DNA from: Peribacillus glennii
Lineage (GTDB): Bacteria > Bacillota > Bacilli > Bacillales > DSM-1321
Direction of reading: 5' to 3'
NCBI RefSeq assembly: GCF_003429105.1
Contig: NZ_QVTD01000015.1
Coordinates: 1-64,000, forward strand
Length of the DNA: 64,000 nt
Below, in pieces: positions 58,492 to 64,000 of the stretch. The notes below the pieces were generated by a model. That model saw only the letters and a program-made list of their open reading frames with translations, was not told the origin of the DNA and made no database searches. How positions within the stretch are numbered: position 1 is the first letter of the stretch; each line of letters opens with the position of its first letter. Made by a program: the position numbers and the translations under genes.

Positions 58492-58522
58492 AAACCGCAC
58501 TCTTTTGAAGCGCGGTTTTTTT
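58492..58522 (+). terminator. Terminator upstream of the mnx promoter
   Basis: AAACCGC (58492-58498) pairs with GCGGTTT (58512-58518), followed by a T run to 58522. It shields the mnx genes from upstream transcription. Confidence 0.8.
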
Positions 58523-58556
58523 GTTAAACATTGTATAGCCATAGATAAACGCACAA

Positions 58557-58583
58557 ACATGTCCAGCCGAAAACCATACAATA
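58557..58583 (+). promoter_or_regulatory. Sigma-K promoter of mnxEFG
   Basis: AC (58557-58558), exactly 16 bases, then CATACAATA (58575-58583), a perfect match to the sigma-K consensus (AC, N16-17, CATANNNTA). It lies 33 bases before the mnxE start. Sigma-K is active in the mother cell late in sporulation, when coat and exosporium are built. Known mnx operons are expressed at that stage. Confidence 0.75.
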
Positions 58584-58615
58584 GCACTACAAGTCATGTA
58601 TACGAGGAGGATAAA

Positions 58616-58912
58616 ATGAGCAGTAAAAAGCACCAGATAATTCCTGAAAATCAAATATTTGAAGGATTACTCGGAACAGAGATTTTGCTTGTAACCGAAC
58701 AGGACCAATTAAATATACTAGGCCAAACATTTCGGCCGATTTTCACCGGTACTGTTGAGGAAGTAACAAATGGTTTTCTTACCTTAAATCCGGCGATTAT
58801 TAAAATGCATAACGCACCATTTTTTAGATTTCCTACACCGCTTAGCATTCCGTTCGAAAAAATTGCCTGGTTTACCCCATTTAATCCAGAACGGCGTCTT
58901 CCGCTGATATAA
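58616..58912 (+). CDS. mnxE: MnxE-like small subunit of the spore Mn oxidase
   Basis: The 98-aa protein fits the small MnxE partner that forms a hexameric-type accessory assembly with MnxF around MnxG. It shows a small beta-barrel pattern: GTEILLVTEQDQLNILG, then a turn and LSIPFEKIAWFTPF. No Cys is present. ATG 58616 follows GAGGAGG. It is the first gene after the sigma-K promoter. Identification rests on position, size and remembered similarity, so E and F could be confused. Confidence 0.75.
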   Translation: MSSKKHQIIPENQIFEGLLGTEILLVTEQDQLNILGQTFRPIFTGTVEEVTNGFLTLNPAIIKMHNAPFFRFPTPLSIPFEKIAWFTPFNPERRLPLI

Positions 58913-58936
58913 CCTTTAAACCTGGAGGTGACATTG

Positions 58937-59269
58937 ATGTCAAAGAAAACTGATTTAACGAAAAAGTTGTATAAGGAATTAGGACTTATGGATAGGGTGG
59001 ATGTACATGCCATCCGGCAGGCTGCTATTCTCCAAGAATTTGAATCTAACGTGGGGGCACGTGTTCTTATCTTAATGGCCCCTTATCCTTTTCTAATAAT
59101 TGGAACCATAATGGACATATCTTATGATGTGATTTTAATCAAAACAGAAGTAACAAATGTGTCAGAACTAGATAACGAACTGTTCCGTATTCATCTTGAC
59201 CAAGTGGATGTGTTTTTTATCGAAAATGAACGCCACAAAATCCCTGAACTCAAGGAAGATAATTGTTGA
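58937..59269 (+). CDS. mnxF: MnxF-like small subunit of the spore Mn oxidase
   Basis: The 110-aa protein has a charged helix at the start (about 1-35), then a beta-barrel-like module (VGARVLILMAPYPFLIIGTI ... FRIHLDQVDVFFIEN) whose pattern resembles MnxE and the two modules in the gene after mnxG. It begins 24 bases after mnxE and ends 15 bases before mnxG, so all three are one transcript. In the known complex MnxE and MnxF bind copper and support MnxG. Confidence 0.75.
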   Translation: MSKKTDLTKKLYKELGLMDRVDVHAIRQAAILQEFESNVGARVLILMAPYPFLIIGTIMDISYDVILIKTEVTNVSELDNELFRIHLDQVDVFFIENERHKIPELKEDNC

Positions 59270-59284
59270 AGGAGGCGTTGATCC

Positions 59285-62200
59285 ATGATAAGACGGTTTC
59301 ACATCGTTGCTATACCCATCCGGATTGTATTTAATAAATTTGGCGATCACGATCCCGATGGAATGATGTATGTTTTAAAAGAAAATGAGGAATTAGTGAG
59401 AGCCCAAGTGGCCTGCAATCCTTTTATGCCAGTGGAGCTTGTTCAGCCGCTGGTCATCCGTGCTAATTCGGGTGACGATATTGAAGTGCTTTTTGAAAAC
59501 CAGCTGCCTTTTAACACTTCTATGCATATCCAGATTGCGGAGTACAGTGTGTTTACATCTGATGGTGCCTTTGTCGGAGTAAATCCTGATACAACTGTCC
59601 CGCCTGGAGATACGATTATTTATCGGTGGACTGCTATGGAATTAGGGACTTACTTCTTTTCCGACTTAGGCAATACTTTATCGAGTGAATTAGGCAGCAA
59701 TGTGCATGGATTATATGGAGCGTTAATAGTCCAGCCAAGGGGATCCTGGTGGACAGATCCAGTAACTGGAAAACCGATTAATAGCGGAGTTTTTGCCGAT
59801 GTACACAATCCAGTTCTTCCCTCTTTCCGGGAATTTGGCTGGTTTTTTGCTGATGAACCGGAAGTCAAGGATTTAACGGGACAAAATCCCATCAGTCCCC
59901 ATACTTTGCAGCCGGAGTCCACTTTTCCAATAAATTATCGTTCTGAACCTATGCGTAACCGGCTCCGATTGCTGCAGGAAGGTGTTGTTTGTCCAGATTG
60001 TGAAAGTGAGGAGGTGCACCATGATTCGTGGGTATTTGGGGATCCTGACACACCGATTCTCCGTGCCTATGTTGGGGATCCGATCAAAATACGCCTGGTC
60101 CACGGCGGGGTCAAGGAGACGCATACATTTCACTATCATGTCCATCAATGGCTTGCGGAACCAACTGACTATGATTCTGAACTTTTAGACGTCCAGGCAA
60201 TCTCTCCTCAGAACCAATACACGATTACACCGCTTTATGGTGCTGGAAGCCTGCATGGGGCAGCTGGGGACGCCATCATTCACTGTCACCTGTATCCGCA
60301 CTTTGGCGAAGGGATGTGGGGAATACAAAGAAACTTTAATACCCTGCAGGATGGCAGTCAATGCTACCCGAATGGTGTTCCAATTGCTGCACTCCAGCCT
60401 CTGCCGTCCCAGCCTTGCCCGCCGGAACCAACTGCGGAGAAACCAGGATTTCCAAACTTTATCCCAGGAATTGCAGGCTGTAAAGCTCCACGGCCGCCGC
60501 TTGTCGGAGACAGGGAGGTAACCGTATTGGAGCGGAATGCCTTTGATCCAAATGCCGTTCCAGGTGCCGTATTTACGAATCCGTGCCCGCTTGATGCGCC
60601 TGTCCGTGAATTTGATATTTCCTTAATCCAAATGCCGATTATCTATAATAAGGAAGGCTGGCACGATCCAGAAGGACGGCTGTATGTTTTAGCGAAAGAT
60701 GAAGAGGATGTTTTGGCGGGGAGGAAACCTCCTGAGCCGCTGGTGATTCGCGCCAATGCAGGAGAATGTATCCGGCTTCACTTCTCCAATAAGCTGCCTG
60801 AAGTTCTCGGCGGAAATGCCTTTCAGCTAGTTACTCGCACGTATGAGGCTGGAATGCATGTCCACTTTGTTAAATTTGATCCTATTGTTGCCGATGGTGC
60901 AAATGTTGGTTGGAATTATAACTCGGGAATTTTACCGGGTGAAACCATCACCTATCAATGGTTTGCAGACGTGGAACTAAAGGCTACCTTCTGGCATGAC
61001 CACTTATTTGCCAATGAGCATCAGAATCATGGTGTGTTTGCCGCCATCAATCTTCAACCAAGATTCTCTAAATTCATGGACCCTCATACTGGCGACGCGG
61101 TTGAATCAGGGACCCAAGTGATGGTAGTAAATCCGCTCATTCCTGATTTCCGGGAATTTAACCTTTTTGTCCATGATTTTGCAATGCTGTTTGACGCTAA
61201 CAATGTTCCGCTTAACCCGCCTCCTTTTCCAGGTTCACCTGACGATCCGGGTGTAATGGGGATTAATTATCGCAGCGAACCTCTGCAATTTCGATTAAAG
61301 CCCGATTGTGATCCCGCCTATGTGTTCAGCTCCTGGGTACATGGAGACCCGGTCACACCGCTTCTGGAGACATACAATGGAGATCCTGTTCGACTCCGCC
61401 TGATCCAGGGAGCACATGAGGAATCGCATAGCTTTAACCTCCATCGCCAGCGCTGGCATCGTGAACGAGGAGATTTGGATTCTGAATTAACCCAGCAGCA
61501 GCATATTGGCATTGCCGAATCCTTTACCTTCGAATTCTTTATTGATGGAGAAGGCGACTTTGATATGCTTTACCATTTTGGATCTATCGATGATATATGG
61601 GTTGGCAACTGGGGATTAATGAGAACTTTCAAGGAAGAGGTTCAACATCTTCTTCCATTGCCTGACCAGCCATGTCCACCTCCCAGAACGAATCAATTGC
61701 CTTGCCCAACGGGGTCACCTCCTCCAATGGCACCAGTTCCAGGAAACCCTTGTCCACCCGGTGCGCCTGTACGCTGCTATGATGTCGTAGCCCTTCAAAC
61801 GCCTATCATCTATAACCATCATGGTGATAATGATCCATTTGGAATTGTTTTTGCACTTGCTGAAGATGTGCCAGCAATCCTAAGCGGTGAGTTTAACCCG
61901 GAACCGCTTATTTTACGGGGAAATGTTGGCGAATGTGTCGAAATAAGGCTCCATAATCAATTAACTGAACAATTCCATGATGACCTGATTCATGGTTATC
62001 CTTTTGTTCCTGTGGAAGCTCCCTTTCCTCCATCGCGCAGGATTTCTATGCATGCCCAGATGGTTGAATACGACGTTCGGTTTTCAGATGGCGCGACGGT
62101 AGGATTCAATTTGGATCAGACGATTGGTCCAGGGGAAAGCATCACATATCGCTGGTATATCGATCAGCCATTCGGAACTGCAAACCTGTGGGACATGGCA

Positions 62201-62932
62201 GATATCCGGAATCACCGGCATCATGGAGCATTCGGGATGCTTATTTCAGAATTCCGCGGCTCTGAATATCTTGATCCGTGGACCCGGGAACCTGTAAAAA
62301 CCGGTAATCAGGTAATAATTTCTACCCCGTTTGGCGAATTTCGTGAATTTGCCCTGCTGATGCATGATGGTGTAAGACTCTATGATAAAGATGGCAATCT
62401 AATTATAGACCCCGAACCATTGTTGGTTGATCGGGAAGAAGAAGTAGAGGATTTCGAGGATCAGGGTTCACGTGCATTCAACTATCGTGCGGAGCGCTTC
62501 AAGCATCGTTTGGCTGATGTTCTTGATGTTTCCAAAGTGTTTAGTTCCCTCGTCCATGGCGATCCGTCCACACCTCTTTTCCTCGCCTATGCCGGAGACC
62601 CTGTCGTGGTACGTTTCGCATTCCCGGCAGACCGAGCCAGGGCCCATTCTATGACCATCCATGGTCACAAATGGCTGGACGATGACGATGATCTCAATTC
62701 AAGGGTTATTGCTCTCGAAGGACAAGTTGGAGTCGGCCACGCGGACGATTTCGCCCTTAAATTTGGTGCAGGAGGCTTTCATAGTGTGCCAGGAGATTAT
62801 TTGTACCGTTCCTGCCTTATCCGTTGGGATGTTGAACTTGGTGTTTGGGGGATTTTCCGTGTATTAGGTGAGCCTAGTGAATTCCTCGCACCACTGGATC
62901 CGAAATTTTCACCGTTCAATCCGATTGAATGA
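59285..62932 (+). CDS. mnxG: MnxG, giant multicopper manganese oxidase
   Basis: The 1215-aa multicopper oxidase matches MnxG, which oxidises Mn(II) via Mn(III) to Mn(IV) oxide on spores. Three tandem repeats (starting about 1, 438 and 825, each PIIYN...GDNDP-like) give six cupredoxin domains. All canonical copper ligands are found: H280, H283, H285 (HTFHYHVHQW), H333-C334-H335, H339 and M344 (HCHLYPHFGEGM), H525/H527 (MHVHF) and H571/H573 (WHDH). The order of these motifs is inverted compared with three-domain laccases, as expected for a six-domain ring. C1177 in domain 6 is a possible vestigial type 1 site. No signal peptide. It uses a GGAGG site. Confidence 0.93.
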   Translation: MIRRFHIVAIPIRIVFNKFGDHDPDGMMYVLKENEELVRAQVACNPFMPVELVQPLVIRANSGDDIEVLFENQLPFNTSMHIQIAEYSVFTSDGAFVGVNPDTTVPPGDTIIYRWTAMELGTYFFSDLGNTLSSELGSNVHGLYGALIVQPRGSWWTDPVTGKPINSGVFADVHNPVLPSFREFGWFFADEPEVKDLTGQNPISPHTLQPESTFPINYRSEPMRNRLRLLQEGVVCPDCESEEVHHDSWVFGDPDTPILRAYVGDPIKIRLVHGGVKETHTFHYHVHQWLAEPTDYDSELLDVQAISPQNQYTITPLYGAGSLHGAAGDAIIHCHLYPHFGEGMWGIQRNFNTLQDGSQCYPNGVPIAALQPLPSQPCPPEPTAEKPGFPNFIPGIAGCKAPRPPLVGDREVTVLERNAFDPNAVPGAVFTNPCPLDAPVREFDISLIQMPIIYNKEGWHDPEGRLYVLAKDEEDVLAGRKPPEPLVIRANAGECIRLHFSNKLPEVLGGNAFQLVTRTYEAGMHVHFVKFDPIVADGANVGWNYNSGILPGETITYQWFADVELKATFWHDHLFANEHQNHGVFAAINLQPRFSKFMDPHTGDAVESGTQVMVVNPLIPDFREFNLFVHDFAMLFDANNVPLNPPPFPGSPDDPGVMGINYRSEPLQFRLKPDCDPAYVFSSWVHGDPVTPLLETYNGDPVRLRLIQGAHEESHSFNLHRQRWHRERGDLDSELTQQQHIGIAESFTFEFFIDGEGDFDMLYHFGSIDDIWVGNWGLMRTFKEEVQHLLPLPDQPCPPPRTNQLPCPTGSPPPMAPVPGNPCPPGAPVRCYDVVALQTPIIYNHHGDNDPFGIVFALAEDVPAILSGEFNPEPLILRGNVGECVEIRLHNQLTEQFHDDLIHGYPFVPVEAPFPPSRRISMHAQMVEYDVRFSDGATVGFNLDQTIGPGESITYRWYIDQPFGTANLWDMADIRNHRHHGAFGMLISEFRGSEYLDPWTREPVKTGNQVIISTPFGEFREFALLMHDGVRLYDKDGNLIIDPEPLLVDREEEVEDFEDQGSRAFNYRAERFKHRLADVLDVSKVFSSLVHGDPSTPLFLAYAGDPVVVRFAFPADRARAHSMTIHGHKWLDDDDDLNSRVIALEGQVGVGHADDFALKFGAGGFHSVPGDYLYRSCLIRWDVELGVWGIFRVLGEPSEFLAPLDPKFSPFNPIE

Positions 62933-62948
62933 GGAAAGGAGGTGTAGT

Positions 62949-63806
62949 ATGGATAAAGAAAATAAACATTGTGGCTGCCCATGCCATGACAGTACCGAGA
63001 ATACCTGTCCCAAAGACGGATTTTGCTGCCCTGGACGCATTCCAGCATCCGTTCCAAACGATCAATTCTGCACACCATTTAACTGCCCTAAACCGATTCC
63101 AACACCGCGATTTAATTCACCTAACAGTCCATTGCCGCCAAACGAGTTAAATAAATTACAAGCATGCATCGAAGAAATTAATGATACGCTGCGCACCATT
63201 GGAAACCCGCGGGAACCGGGAGATCCAAATCAAAGACAGCTGCAGCTCCACTTCCGGGCTCTCCGCTACTCTCTTGTAAAGGTAGTAGTTGATTGTCATA
63301 ATCAGGAAATGGAAATCCTTGGGATATTGGAAGAGGCCGGAGCCAACTTTATACAAGTTAATACTCTGGACGAGAAAAAATTTATCCCCTTTGAGAAGAT
63401 TTGTTTCTTAAAGCATGAAGATGCCAGAAGTGAAAATATTGAGCATGAGCAGGAGCTTCTTAAGATTAATACCTGTATTCGTCGCGATATTACACTCAAC
63501 TTTGGAGAAATTGTCGGCCGAAGCCCAGAGTTAATCAATCTATTTTTTGGCATCCCCCTTCATTTATTTCTTCAGTCCTTTCTCGGCTGTGAAATAGAAG
63601 TTAAATCCGAAGCAGACGAGGAACTACTCAGGGGCATCCTTTGTTCGGTTGATGAAGACCAGTTTAGAATTCAATTATGTGTAGAAGAGATGGAAGAACA
63701 GAAAGAAAAACAGGAAGAAGAACCTATTGATCCATGTAAACAGGAAGAAGATGGAATCCATACGGTTAATTTTAATGAAGTTTGCTTCATCACTGTAGAC
63801 TCATAG
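62949..63806 (+). CDS. Cys-rich protein with two MnxE/F-like modules
   Basis: The 285-aa protein starts with a Cys/Pro-rich tail (residues about 8-50: HCGCPCH, CCPGR, CTPFNCPKP), possibly metal binding or disulfide-linked in the coat. Two similar modules follow: SLVKVVVDCHNQEMEILGIL...FIPFEKICFLKH (about 110-160) and CEIEVKSEADEELLRGIL...VNFNEVCFITVD (about 215-285), with an acidic Glu/Gln-rich insert in the second. Both share the pattern of MnxF. It lies 16 bases after mnxG with its own AAAGGAGG, so it is part of the operon. No named family recognised; a structural or accessory spore protein is my inference. Confidence 0.75.
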   Translation: MDKENKHCGCPCHDSTENTCPKDGFCCPGRIPASVPNDQFCTPFNCPKPIPTPRFNSPNSPLPPNELNKLQACIEEINDTLRTIGNPREPGDPNQRQLQLHFRALRYSLVKVVVDCHNQEMEILGILEEAGANFIQVNTLDEKKFIPFEKICFLKHEDARSENIEHEQELLKINTCIRRDITLNFGEIVGRSPELINLFFGIPLHLFLQSFLGCEIEVKSEADEELLRGILCSVDEDQFRIQLCVEEMEEQKEKQEEEPIDPCKQEEDGIHTVNFNEVCFITVDS

Positions 63807-63812
63807 AGCGAC

Positions 63813-63860
63813 AACAAGGAAGAAGAGGTGCATTTGTGCAGCCTCTTCTTCTTTGTTTTA
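63813..63860 (+). terminator. Strong terminator of the mnx operon
   Basis: A perfect 16-bp stem (63813-63828 with 63842-63857) and T4 end the transcript seven bases after the last stop codon. It defines mnxE-mnxF-mnxG-Cys-rich gene as one unit. Confidence 0.9.
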
Positions 63861-64000
63861 AAAATATTCATATAGATTACTAGAATTCATCGTCTCGATA
63901 TTCCTTTAAATATATCTTTCAGCCATAAACCGAAGCTTGATAAAAGCTGGAAGGGAGTGCTCCGTTTAATTAACTGTATTTCTGCCAAATTTATGTTTAC

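Overview
The window comes from a low-to-mid GC, endospore-forming Firmicute of the Bacillaceae. Nearly every protein up to about 54 kb is a close relative, in the same order, of the Bacillus subtilis ctsR-to-rpsI segment. The spore Mn-oxidase genes near the right end are like those of marine Bacillus/Mesobacillus strains, so a Mesobacillus-like host is my best guess; this is inference from remembered sequences, not a search result.

Layout. 1-43 is the 3' end of a 5S rRNA gene with its terminator. 560-5121 is the CtsR-controlled protein quality-control operon (ctsR-mcsA-mcsB-clpC), followed by radA, disA and a PIN/TRAM membrane protein. 9192-10373 holds ispD and ispF, which here form one continuous reading frame. 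gltX follows. A cysteine T-box leads into cysE-cysS-mrnC-rlmB-rae1, and sigH has its own promoter. From rpmG-secE-nusG (about 16.9 kb) to rpsI (54.06 kb) lies the transcription and translation superregion. It contains L11-L1 and L10-L12 (with an L10 leader), ybxB, rpoBC, rplGB, the str operon (rpsL-rpsG-fusA-tuf), the S10-spc-alpha clusters with secY, adk, map, infA, rpoA and rplQ, then the ECF transporter module ecfA1A2T, truA, and rplM-rpsI with an L13 leader.

After rpsI the conserved order ends and an accessory region begins. It holds a truncated tyrosine integrase pointing back at the rpsI 3' end, an orphan gene 3' end, a 680-aa protein with PKD/K319-like repeats, a short collagen-like spore-surface protein, an IS110-family relic, and then mnxE-mnxF-mnxG and a Cys-rich companion gene. 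A textbook sigma-K promoter precedes mnxE. These genes probably build an outer spore layer that oxidises Mn(II), made in the mother cell late in sporulation.

Most notable observations: (1) the sigma-K-driven mnxEFG cassette plus a downstream gene that seems to carry two MnxE/F-like modules; (2) the ispD-ispF fusion that hinges on an A8 tract; (3) a compact four-way-junction RNA candidate with a U tract between rplQ and ecfA1; (4) decayed mobile elements, including an IS110 relic that keeps its structured upstream non-coding end.
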